This document shows positions 16,147-23,014 of a DNA stretch of 49,454 nt, piece after piece. How positions within the stretch are numbered: the stretch's first letter is position 1; each line of letters opens with the position of its first letter. Source of the DNA: Alphaproteobacteria bacterium (GTDB lineage: Bacteria; Pseudomonadota; Alphaproteobacteria; Rhodospirillales; Magnetospirillaceae). The stretch is taken from the NCBI GenBank assembly GCA_021325215.1, contig JAJPHO010000072.1, positions 1-49,454 of the forward strand, given 5' to 3'. Both the position numbers and the translations under genes were made by a program. Below the pieces are notes generated by a model. That model did not search any database. It was given only the letters and a program-made list of their open reading frames with translations, and had not been told where the DNA came from.

Positions 16147-16194
16147 GGAATCATAATCCGCGTGTCGGGGGTTCAAGTCCCTCCTCCGCTACCA
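16147..16194 (+). repeat. attR: displaced 3' end of tRNA-Met
   Basis: Exact 48-bp copy of 8066-8113 including the encoded CCA. It has no 5' tRNA half, so it is not a functional tRNA. It is the original chromosomal 3' end pushed 8.1 kb away by the insertion. Confidence 0.95.
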
Positions 16195-16200
16195 TTAAAA

Positions 16201-16233
16201 ACCCGCAGAAACCCAGAGTTTCTGCGGGTTTTC
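16201..16233 (+). terminator. Native tRNA-Met terminator (displaced)
   Basis: Perfect 12-bp stem ACCCGCAGAAAC (16201-16212) / GTTTCTGCGGGT (16218-16229) with a 5-nt loop followed by TTTTCCC, only 6 bp after the CCA of the displaced tRNA end. Flanking A and T runs make it potentially bidirectional. Confidence 0.85.
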
Positions 16234-16277
16234 CCTTTCTGGGCTTGAGCCTTCAAAAAATATTCCGAATCGGCGAG

Positions 16278-16301
16278 GAAAAGTGCGAGGTCGCGCTTTT
16301 C
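16278..16301. terminator. Hairpin with A/T tails, possible bidirectional terminator
   Basis: GAAAAGTGCG (16278-16287) pairs with CGCGCTTTTC (16292-16301), one wobble pair, 4-nt loop. No gene reads into it at present, which fits a decayed region beside the attR site. Confidence 0.4.
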
Positions 16302-16395
16302 GGCCTCCACTCACTTGCGAGGAGGGTTAGCGCTTTGGGGGCAGCAATGCGGCTGTACCGCACACAGTGATGGTGCCGTGCTGACCTGCCATAGT

Positions 16396-16413
16396 TGACA
16401 TATTTGTATGTCA
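16396..16413. promoter_or_regulatory. Toxin-antitoxin promoter with operator palindrome
   Basis: TTGACA at 16395-16400 could be a -35 box. It overlaps a perfect inverted repeat, TGACATA (16396-16402) and TATGTCA (16407-16413), 16 bp before the truncated toxin start. Antitoxins of this family repress their own operon, so this is a likely operator; inferred. Confidence 0.55.
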
Positions 16414-16429
16414 TGGTTCACAGTGGTCC

Positions 16430-16594
16430 ATGTTCGAGATCATCCAGAGTGATGAATTCAAGGCATGGCAGGACGGCCTTAGGGATGGAACTGCCAGAGC
16501 CCGTATCTCTGCTCGTCTCCGTCTGGCTGAACACGGTCACCTGGGCGACTGGAAGTTTTTGCGCGATGCTCTGGAAGGAGTGAGCCATGAGTGA
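16430..16594 (+). pseudogene. HigB/RelE-type toxin with a large internal deletion, 54 aa
   Basis: The reading MFEIIQSDEFKAWQDGLRDG then TARARISARLRLAEHGHLGDW matches the first 43 or so residues of the RelE/ParE-superfamily 'addiction module killer' toxins (usually about 95-100 aa). After DWK it jumps to FLRDALEGVSHE, which looks like the normal C-terminal helix. The beta-sheet core with the catalytic residues (normally ...R-I-D-Y-G-P-G-Y-R-V-Y-F...) is missing. The frame is kept, so this is an in-frame deletion. The end overlaps the antitoxin start by 8 bp as in intact modules. The product should not be toxic. Confidence 0.75.
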
Positions 16595-16907
16595 TCCGCT
16601 TACCGTCAATATCCCGAAAGGTTTCAGTCGCTGGGATGCGGCCGATTCCCTCAAGACCGATAATGACATGGCACTTTATTTCGAGGCCTGCCTCGAAGAA
16701 GATCCTGGCGATGGCAGTCTGGTTCGGGCCGCGTTGGGTGACATTGCCCGTGCCCGTGGCATGAGCCAGCTTGCCCGTGAAACGGGCTTGTCCCGCGAGG
16801 GGCTGTATCAAGCTCTGTCCGCCAAGGGCAACCCGGAATTCGGCACTATCATGAAGGTTATCCGAGCCCTGGGATTGAAACTGCATGCCGAGATTGTGCA
16901 CACTTAA
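16587..16907 (+). CDS. Antitoxin of the HigA/XRE addiction-module family
   Basis: A 106-aa antidote protein. The N-terminus (FSRWDAADSLKTDNDMALYF then EACLEEDPGDGSLVRAALGD) is the toxin-wrapping part, and the C-terminal XRE helix-turn-helix (MSQLARETGLSREGLYQALS) binds the operator. It matches the family of putative addiction-module antidote proteins that pair with RelE/HigB-type toxins. The partner toxin upstream has lost its core, so this gene is an orphan antitoxin. It may still bind the palindrome at 16396-16413. Confidence 0.88.
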   Translation: MSDPLTVNIPKGFSRWDAADSLKTDNDMALYFEACLEEDPGDGSLVRAALGDIARARGMSQLARETGLSREGLYQALSAKGNPEFGTIMKVIRALGLKLHAEIVHT

Positions 16908-16919
16908 GGTAAGTGTCCC

Positions 16920-17441
16920 ATGACGCCGAAAGATTTTTATGTCGGCCTTGAATTTTTCTGCGGCCCTTTTTGGTACCGTTGCACAGATATTGGTACACGT
17001 ACGGTTATTGCTATCAGGCTTGTCGAGGATGATCCAGCTTGGTACGCAGGCCCTCCATATATGGTCGAAGAAGTTGTCCTCGACGAAGTGAGTCTTAAGG
17101 AGGCTTACCTATCGGAGGAAGGTGCTGTAACGGCTGCTATCAAAGAACATGAGACTTCTGGTCATCCGGGCTTCGATCATGATGCCGTGAGCCAGATGAT
17201 GAATGAGAAACCAGGCGAGGACCGGTACCCGAGACCCCGTTTTCTGGAGTTTGACCGTGTACGGGGTGACGGAGAGATCCTGCACCCATATGCTGCCCGC
17301 CGAGATGCCCATGGGAAGTGGGAGATCCGCCTGTATCTGCCGTTCACAAAAGAATGGCTGGAAATGAAAGAGGTGGAATTCAACACTCTTCCGCTTTCGA
17401 CTCCCGTTGCCGTGACAGCACGGGCAAAACGAGCCGATTGA
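16920..17441 (+). CDS. Hypothetical protein, 173 aa
   Basis: Not recognised. Begins MTPKDFYVGLEFFCGPFWYR, followed by CTDIGTRTVIAIRLVEDD, which reads like a small beta-sheet protein that handles genome-encoded properties of mobile elements; similar short ORFs occur beside antitoxin genes, from memory. It contains several Tyr/Trp and a Pro/Arg loop (GEDRYPRPRFLEFDRV). No export signal. Thirteen bp separate it from the antitoxin stop, so it is probably the third gene of that operon. Codon use is less GC-biased than in the flanking chromosome, consistent with transfer. Confidence 0.6.
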   Translation: MTPKDFYVGLEFFCGPFWYRCTDIGTRTVIAIRLVEDDPAWYAGPPYMVEEVVLDEVSLKEAYLSEEGAVTAAIKEHETSGHPGFDHDAVSQMMNEKPGEDRYPRPRFLEFDRVRGDGEILHPYAARRDAHGKWEIRLYLPFTKEWLEMKEVEFNTLPLSTPVAVTARAKRAD

Positions 17442-17511
17442 TCCTTAGAATTCGGCAGTTTTGCGCCGTCAGCACCGTATTTGAATAGTTGCGCCGTAGT
17501 GGCGGTGGCGT

Positions 17512-17524
17512 TCCTCCGCTAGCA
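17512..17524 (+). repeat. Possible degenerate third copy of the tRNA-Met 3' end
   Basis: TCCTCCGCTAGCA matches the last 13 nt of the tRNA (8101-8113) at 12 of 13 positions; the next bases AATTTC also resemble AATTTT after the intact gene. A terminator of the same style follows within 6 bp. This could be the outer end of an older insertion occupying 16195-17524. It is short, so chance is possible. Confidence 0.4.
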
Positions 17525-17529
17525 ATTTC

Positions 17530-17563
17530 AAAAGCGCAGAAACCCTCTGGTTCTGCGCTTTTT
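17530..17563 (+). terminator. Rho-independent terminator
   Basis: GCGCAGAA (17534-17541) pairs with TTCTGCGC (17551-17558), extended by AAAA/TTTT, then a T-run to 17563. It follows the hypothetical gene ending at 17441 and the possible third tRNA end; its sequence resembles the displaced tRNA terminator. Confidence 0.75.
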
Positions 17564-17726
17564 GATTCGGTCGGCAAGAGAGCCCCGGCCGCGGGCATTT
17601 TATTACCTCTGACGTAGTTGAGAGCGATGGCGGCGGAAGAGCATTCTCCGCCTCACGAACAAGGATGCGAAGGCAGTTTCCCGCAAATACTTGTTCAAAA
17701 AACTCTCAGGATCGGAAGGTTTGAAA

Positions 17727-18275
17727 ATGTCTTTGTACCCTATCCATACTCTCGAATCGGCTCCCGAGCAGTCCAAGCCGGCCATGGAGGGCCTGAATAA
17801 TGTGTTCGGGTTTATCCCGAATCTTATCGGCGTCATGTCCAACTCGGCGAATCTGGTCAACAGCCTGGTCGGTCTGTTCGGCAAGGTGCATGGCGGCAGC
17901 TTCACCGAGCCGCAGATCCAGATCGTTCTGCTCACCAATGCGGTGACCAACGGGGCCGCCTGGGCGGTGGCGTTTCACTCGGCGCTGGCGCTGGGCGAGG
18001 GCATCTCCGAGGCCGACGTGCAGGCCATCCGCGCCGGCAATCTGCCCAGCGATGCGACGTTCGCCGCTCTGTCGCATCTGGCGAAGACCCTGATCGAAAA
18101 GCGTGGCCGTGTCGATCGGAAGGAAATCGAGAGGTTCGTCGCGGCGGGCTTCGACAAGGAGCAGGCTCTCGAACTGATCGCGATCGTCGCCGCTTCGACG
18201 ATCACCAACTACACCGCCAGCGTCACCCAGGTGCCGCTGGACGAGACGTTCCAGGCTCATGCCTGGAAGGCCTGA
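17727..18275 (+). CDS. Carboxymuconolactone decarboxylase/AhpD-fold protein lacking the redox cysteines
   Basis: A 182-aa all-helical AhpD/CMD-family protein. Normally the family motif reads N-G-C-x-x-C-x-x-x-H and supports peroxide or disulfide chemistry. Here the matching segment is NGAAWAVAFHSALA, with Ala77 and Ala80 where the two Cys should be, while His84 is kept. The protein therefore cannot do CxxC redox chemistry. GGAAGG precedes the ATG at 17727. It is convergent with the LysR gene. The role is unknown; a ligand-binding or CMD-like lactone function is possible. Confidence 0.85.
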   Translation: MSLYPIHTLESAPEQSKPAMEGLNNVFGFIPNLIGVMSNSANLVNSLVGLFGKVHGGSFTEPQIQIVLLTNAVTNGAAWAVAFHSALALGEGISEADVQAIRAGNLPSDATFAALSHLAKTLIEKRGRVDRKEIERFVAAGFDKEQALELIAIVAASTITNYTASVTQVPLDETFQAHAWKA

Positions 18276-18355
18276 GACGGCTTGCCGACCGGAGAAGTAG
18301 AGCAAGAGCACGGCGGCCGCACAGTGCGCCGTACGTGCCGCTCGGAGGCTGGATC

Positions 18356-19264
18356 TCAGGCGGCGCCGAGCAGATCCGTCGGCTTCATCCGTTCCTGCAC
18401 GGCGGTCCGGACCAGGTCGGCCAGGAGTTCGGCGGGGCCGTCCAGCGCTCGGGCCGTGCGGTGCAAAGTCAGCGGCACCGTGGGCAGGGGTGGAAGTTTC
18501 GCGGCGCGTCCGTCGAGCGGCGTCAAGGAGGCGGGCAGTCCGATCGTCGTTCGAACCGATACCCCGAGGCCCGCGGCGAGCGCGGCCCACAGCCCCGGCA
18601 GACTCGAACTGGTAAACGCGATGGTCGAGGCCAGACCCGCCTGCTCCAAAGCGCGCAGGCCCGAGCTCCGGAAGATGCACGGCGCGTCATGAAGGACCAG
18701 GGTGACCGCTTCTCCCGTCATCGCGGAGGACGTCCGGAGGCCCGGCCGCCCGATCCAGACCGCCGGAATATCGGCGAGCGGCTCGCCGATCACGCCGTCG
18801 CGGCTGCCGCCCCAGCCGAGCACCAGGTCGAGCCGCTGCGAGGCCAGCCCGTCCAGGAGACGTGCCGTTCCTTCGGCCTGAACCTCGATCTGCACCCTCG
18901 GGTGCGTTTTCGAGAACCGGCCCAGCAGATCGGGCAGCCAGGTTTCGGCGAAGTCGACCGGCAGACCGAACCTGATCTTGCCCTCGAGGTGCGAGGATCG
19001 GACCGCCGCCACCGCCTCATCGTTCAGGTCCAGCAGCCGCCGGGCATAGACAAGCAGCTGAGCGCCGGCGTCGGTCGGTTCGAGGCCGCGGCCGGTCTTG
19101 CGCACCAGCGGCTCTCCGACCTGCGTTTCGAGCTTGCGAAGCTGTCCGCTGACCGCGGATTGCGAGCGGCCGCAGGCTGCCGCGGCTCGTGCGAAGCTGC
19201 CGAGTTCGAAGCCGAGCACGAAAGTGCGCAGGACATCCATGTCCAGATTGACGAGACCGTTCAT
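18356..19264 (-). CDS. LysR-family transcriptional regulator
   Basis: A 302-aa LTTR. The N-terminal winged HTH (MDVLRTFVLGFELGSFARAA then AACGRSQSAVSGQLRKLE) is followed by the effector-binding domain from about residue 90. Alternative start MDVLRTF would drop 8 residues. It is divergent from the M61-family gene with 100 bp between them, and convergent with the AhpD-fold gene. LTTRs often control the divergent neighbour, so the M61/HD operon is the likely target. Effector unknown. Confidence 0.92.
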   Translation of the reverse strand: MNGLVNLDMDVLRTFVLGFELGSFARAAAACGRSQSAVSGQLRKLETQVGEPLVRKTGRGLEPTDAGAQLLVYARRLLDLNDEAVAAVRSSHLEGKIRFGLPVDFAETWLPDLLGRFSKTHPRVQIEVQAEGTARLLDGLASQRLDLVLGWGGSRDGVIGEPLADIPAVWIGRPGLRTSSAMTGEAVTLVLHDAPCIFRSSGLRALEQAGLASTIAFTSSSLPGLWAALAAGLGVSVRTTIGLPASLTPLDGRAAKLPPLPTVPLTLHRTARALDGPAELLADLVRTAVQERMKPTDLLGAA

Positions 19265-19293
19265 TTGTTCAGTTTATCCGAACATACGATTTC

Positions 19294-19309
19294 GAAAAAT
19301 CGATTTTTC
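19294..19309. promoter_or_regulatory. Perfect palindrome in the LysR/M61 divergent promoter
   Basis: GAAAAATCGATTTTTC is a 16-bp perfect palindrome, 30 bp before the LysR start and 56 bp before the M61-family start. Such AT-rich dyads are typical LTTR binding sites. Assignment to this LysR protein is inferred from position. Confidence 0.45.
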
Positions 19310-19364
19310 AGCAGGATTGGGCCGGTTTAGCGTGGGCCGGCTTTCACTGCGGGAGGGATTCGAT

Positions 19365-21329
19365 ATGACCAAGGCACTGGCGGCCGGCCTGCTGATCGTG
19401 CTCGGGCTGCCGACGCTGGCCGTCGCGGGCGCGCCGTCCGATGGCTGGCCACTGCCCAAGGCCGTCGCGCCGCCGCCGGCCATCGCGGCCCCCCGCGACG
19501 CCGCCTATCCCGGCGTGATCCGCCTCGATGTCGATGCGACGGACGTCGCGCGCGGTATTCACCGAATCCACGAGACGGTGCCGGTGCAGGGCGCTCGGCG
19601 GCTGACGCTGTTGTTTCCGCAATGGATTCCGGGCGATCCGGTGCCGCCCAACGCTCTCGACCAGCTTGCCGGCCTGGTGGTCAAAGCGGCCGGCGCCACG
19701 CTCAAATGGCGGCGCGATCCGGCGGAACCCGCCGCTTTTCACATCGATGTCCCCGCCGGTGCCAAGGCCGTCGATCTCGACTTCCAGTTCCTCGTTCCCG
19801 CGGATGACCATGCCGGTCCGGTGCTGACAACCCCGACCATGCTCGATCTGCAGTGGCAAAGCCATGTACTGTACCCGGCGGGCTATTACGCGCGCCGCAT
19901 CATGGTCGATCCCGCCGTGACCCTGCCCGCGGATTGGACGTTTGCTTCCTCGCTCGAGGGAGCTCGGCGATCGGGCGATGTCGTGCGGTTCGCACCCGTC
20001 TCGCTCGATGCGCTGGTGGATTCGCCGGTCATGGCGGCGCGCTGGCTGGCGCACTATTCGCTGAGCGAAGGTCCGGTTCCGGTGCGTCTGGATGTCGCGG
20101 CCGATACCGAGGCGGGGCTCGCGGTGCCGGACGAAGCGATCGACCGATATCGGCGCGAGGTAGAGCAGGCCGACAAATTGTTCGGCGGCCGGCACTACAG
20201 CCATTACGACCTGATGGTGTGGCTGTCGAACGATTTCGGCCCGAGCTATTTCGAGCAGCGGCAATCCGGAGAGAACGCGCTGCCCGCCGAGTTCTTCAGC
20301 AATCGGGATCGTTTTTCGAGCCGGTGGGGTGTTCCCTTCCACGGATATGTCCATTCGTGGAACGGCGTCTTTCGCGTGCCCGCGCCGATGTGGCCGGCGA
20401 ATTTCAACACGCCGCCGCAGGACGCGTTGCTGTGGGTCTTCGAGGGCCTGACGATGTATTGGAACGACGTGCTCGATTCGCGATCGGGCCTCAAGACACT
20501 CCCGGAAGCCCTGGCATCGTGGGAGAAGCTCGCCGCGGACTTTTCGGCGCGCCCGGGGCTGCAGTGGCGCACGCTCCAGGATGCGTCCGATGAAGTGCTC
20601 ATTCAGCACGGCAACGCCAATATCTGGCCGGAAGGGCGGCTCCAATCCTGGCCGGATTGGCAGCTGGGCGTGATCGACGCCTACATGCAGGGCGAACTGG
20701 TCTGGCTCGACATCGACACGCTGATCCGCGAGCGCAGCGGCGGACGCAAGTCGCTGGACGATTTTGCGCGCGGCTTCTTCGGGGTTCGCGACGGCAGCCT
20801 GGCGGCGGCGCCCTACACTTTCGAAGATCTCGTCGCCAGCCTCAATACCGTCCTGCCCTACGATTGGGAGGCGTTCCTGCGGGCCCGCGTGGACAGCGTC
20901 GGCGCCAACCCCGATCTCGACGGCATTACCCGCGGCGGCTATCGGTTGGGCTGGACGGATCAGCCGTCCTCGCAACAGGTCTCGGCCGAACAGCGCAAGG
21001 GCACGGCCGACCTGCGCTTCTCGCTCGGGATGACCCTCGACAAGGATGGTGCGGTCACCGCCGTCGTCTGGGGCGGGCCCGCCTGGCGTGCGGGCCTTGC
21101 GGCGGGGGCGAAGGTGCAATCGGTGAACGGCGCCGCGTATGGCGCGGAGGCGCTGAAGACCGCCATCATTGCCGCGCGCGACAGCGGCAAGGTCGATTTG
21201 CAGGTCGCGCGAGGCGTGACGACGCAATCGCTGGCGGTGGCGTGGGATGGCGGTCTCCGCTATCCGCACCTTGAGCGAATTCCCGGGGCTGCCGCGCTCC
21301 TGGACGATATTCTCGCGCCCCGTCCATGA
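19365..21329 (+). CDS. Exported M61-family (glycyl aminopeptidase-like) protein with altered zinc motif
   Basis: A 654-aa protein with a Sec signal peptide (MTKALAAGLLIVLGLPTLAVAG), an N-terminal beta domain, the M61 catalytic region and a C-terminal PDZ domain (about residues 550-635, with GPAWRAGLAAGAKVQSVNG). Family members carry HExxH; here the motif is H326-G-Y-V-H330, so the general-base Glu is Gly327. The second half (WVFEGLTMYW, Glu360) is intact, so zinc may still bind but peptidase activity is doubtful. GGGAGG precedes the ATG at 19365. The stop overlaps the HD-domain gene (ATGA). Confidence 0.85.
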   Translation: MTKALAAGLLIVLGLPTLAVAGAPSDGWPLPKAVAPPPAIAAPRDAAYPGVIRLDVDATDVARGIHRIHETVPVQGARRLTLLFPQWIPGDPVPPNALDQLAGLVVKAAGATLKWRRDPAEPAAFHIDVPAGAKAVDLDFQFLVPADDHAGPVLTTPTMLDLQWQSHVLYPAGYYARRIMVDPAVTLPADWTFASSLEGARRSGDVVRFAPVSLDALVDSPVMAARWLAHYSLSEGPVPVRLDVAADTEAGLAVPDEAIDRYRREVEQADKLFGGRHYSHYDLMVWLSNDFGPSYFEQRQSGENALPAEFFSNRDRFSSRWGVPFHGYVHSWNGVFRVPAPMWPANFNTPPQDALLWVFEGLTMYWNDVLDSRSGLKTLPEALASWEKLAADFSARPGLQWRTLQDASDEVLIQHGNANIWPEGRLQSWPDWQLGVIDAYMQGELVWLDIDTLIRERSGGRKSLDDFARGFFGVRDGSLAAAPYTFEDLVASLNTVLPYDWEAFLRARVDSVGANPDLDGITRGGYRLGWTDQPSSQQVSAEQRKGTADLRFSLGMTLDKDGAVTAVVWGGPAWRAGLAAGAKVQSVNGAAYGAEALKTAIIAARDSGKVDLQVARGVTTQSLAVAWDGGLRYPHLERIPGAAALLDDILAPRP

Positions 21330-22027
21330 TCGTGAGGATCGTCCTGTCATGCTTTAAGGCGGCACTGTGTTGCTCCGCTCTGGTTCTCATCTCGCTGGGT
21401 ACCGCGATCGCCGCGGAGCAAAACCCGCCGGTGCCCGACTGGCGCCGGAAAGTGCAGGAATTGGCGGCAGAGCATTTCAAGCATCCGGCCTGGGGATATT
21501 CCCATTCCAGCCGCGATTACCGTCTGGCGCGCGAGCTGGCGGAGGCTGATCACGTGCAGCTCGATGATGACGTCCTGTTCGCCGCCGCCTACCTTCACGA
21601 CATGGGAATGTTTGCTCCCTGGGCGGTCCCCAAGCGCGACCATGCCGAGGTCGCGGCCGATAGGGTAGCGTCCGTTCTCAAGGAAACCAGTTTTCCCATG
21701 GAGAAGATCGCTAAAGTCGAGAATGCCATCCGAACCCACATGTATGATCGCGATCCGCAAGGGTCCGAAGCGCTCTATCTGCACGATGCCGACGCGCTCG
21801 ATTGGCTGGGGGCGATCGGGGCCGCCAGAATATTGGCGCTGATCGACGCGAAGGGCGGCAAGCCCCAAGGGCCCGAGGTCATGCCGATGCTCGATGCCAA
21901 CATGGCGGACGTTCCCGGCCGCGTCCTCTCTCCCGCCGGGCGGGCGCGCGTGCCGGAGCGCCAGGCGGAATTGGAGCGGTTTCTCCGTGACCTGCGCAAT
22001 GAGACCGGCAATCTGAGGGATTTCTAA
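21326..22027 (+). CDS. Exported HD-domain protein
   Basis: A 233-aa protein with an N-terminal hydrophobic signal (IVLSCFKAALCCSALVLISL, cut near AIAAEQ) followed by an HD phosphohydrolase domain: His in GYSHSSRDYRLA, His-Asp in AAYLHDMG, His in IRTHMYD and Asp in LHDADALD. The metal ligands appear complete. HD proteins usually act on nucleotides in the cytoplasm, so an exported one suggests a periplasmic phosphate ester or a non-hydrolytic role. Start overlaps the M61-family stop by 4 bp; a terminator follows at once. Confidence 0.85.
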   Translation: MIVRIVLSCFKAALCCSALVLISLGTAIAAEQNPPVPDWRRKVQELAAEHFKHPAWGYSHSSRDYRLARELAEADHVQLDDDVLFAAAYLHDMGMFAPWAVPKRDHAEVAADRVASVLKETSFPMEKIAKVENAIRTHMYDRDPQGSEALYLHDADALDWLGAIGAARILALIDAKGGKPQGPEVMPMLDANMADVPGRVLSPAGRARVPERQAELERFLRDLRNETGNLRDF

Positions 22028-22035
22028 TGTCAAGG

Positions 22036-22065
22036 CGGCAGATTCCTTCGGAATTTGCCGTTTTT
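22036..22065 (+). terminator. Rho-independent terminator of the M61/HD operon
   Basis: CGGCAGATTCC (22036-22046) pairs with GGAATTTGCCG (22050-22060), one wobble, 3-nt loop, then TTTTT. It begins 9 bp after the HD-gene stop. Confidence 0.9.
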
Positions 22066-22219
22066 GATTGGGTCCCTGCATGGGATGGGCTCACCCGGCA
22101 CAAATCATGTTGACGGCTTTCTTCGCCTTTGCCACCGTCTGGCCAGGGGAAGTGCGATTGCCCCGTGAGGCTTCGGCTGGAATATCGCGTCCAAGCTCCA
22201 CCCAGCCGGGAGAGGACGT

Positions 22220-23014
22220 GTGCCTGCGCCTGATACCATCAATACCGCCCAGCTTATCCGCCTGATCGGCACCGCCGACGCCCCCGCGATCATCGATGTG
22301 CGATCGGACGCCGAGCGCGCCGCGGATGGACGTTTCCTGCCGGGAAGCCTGTCACTCGATCATCTCCGCGCCGCCGAGCTGGCCGATGCCTATCGCGACC
22401 GCAATGCCGCCATCGTTTGCCGTGACGGCGGGGCGCTGAGCCAGGGCACGGCGGCGTGGCTTCGCCAATCGGGCGTGCGCGCGGAATATCTCGATGGCGG
22501 TTTCGACGCCTGGTCCGCGGCGGGAGGGCTTCTGGTGCGTCCCGATCGCCTGCCGCCGCGGGACGAGGCCGGACGAACCGTCTGGGTGACGCGCTCGCGG
22601 CCCAAGATCGACCGCATCGCCTGTCCCTGGCTGATCCGCCGCTTCATCGATCCCAGGGCGGTTTTCCTGTTCGTCTCGCTGTCCGAAGTTCCCGCCGTCG
22701 CCGAGGCATTCAAGGCGACGCCCTTCGATCTCGACACTGTCTTCTGGGGCCATCGCGGCGAGTTCTGCACCTTCGATGTGATGCTGCGGGAATTCGGTTT
22801 GTCCTCGCCGGCGCTCGACAGGCTGGCGGTCATCGTGCGGGGGGCCGACACCGCCCGGCTCGATCTGGCGCCGGAGGCGGCCGGCCTGCTGGCCGCGTCG
22901 CTCGGTTTGTCGCGCATCTATCGCGACGACACCGCCCAGCTCGACGCGGCAATGACCCTTTACGACGCGTTCTATCGCTGGGCGCGGGATGCGAGCACGG
23001 AGACGCACATATGA
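22220..23014 (+). CDS. Rhodanese domain fused to ChrB C-terminal domain
   Basis: A 264-aa cytoplasmic protein with two domains. Residues about 8-105 are a rhodanese (IIDVRSDAERAADGRFLPGS, active-site loop from Cys67 in AAIVCRDGGALS). Residues about 120-255 match the ChrB C-terminal domain (RSRPKIDRIACPWLIRRFID, then FWGHRGEFCTFDVML), found in chromate-resistance regulators. GTG start with GGAGAGGA upstream. The stop overlaps the multihaem cytochrome gene (ATGA), so they are translationally coupled. No ChrA transporter is nearby. A role in sensing or handling an oxyanion together with the cytochrome is an inference. Confidence 0.85.
   Translation: MPAPDTINTAQLIRLIGTADAPAIIDVRSDAERAADGRFLPGSLSLDHLRAAELADAYRDRNAAIVCRDGGALSQGTAAWLRQSGVRAEYLDGGFDAWSAAGGLLVRPDRLPPRDEAGRTVWVTRSRPKIDRIACPWLIRRFIDPRAVFLFVSLSEVPAVAEAFKATPFDLDTVFWGHRGEFCTFDVMLREFGLSSPALDRLAVIVRGADTARLDLAPEAAGLLAASLGLSRIYRDDTAQLDAAMTLYDAFYRWARDASTETHI

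Larger units (their letters stand above)
8066..16194. mobile_element. Integrated mobilisable plasmid-like element (about 8.1 kb) in tRNA-Met
   Basis: The element is bounded by exact 48-bp direct repeats of the tRNA-Met 3' end (8066-8113 and 16147-16194), giving an 8,081-bp circle if excised. Next to the intact tRNA is a tyrosine integrase gene reading inward. The element also encodes an excisionase-like HTH protein, a RepL-like winged-helix protein, a MobV relaxase, and several unrecognised genes. Neighbouring chromosome reads as conserved housekeeping genes on the left. No mating-pair formation or coupling-protein genes are present, so transfer would depend on a helper. Best described as an integrative and mobilisable element. 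Confidence 0.9.

Noticed and set aside
16147-16194. Second tRNA-Met gene
   Set aside because: Only the 3' 48 nt are present; no acceptor 5' strand or D arm. It is attR.
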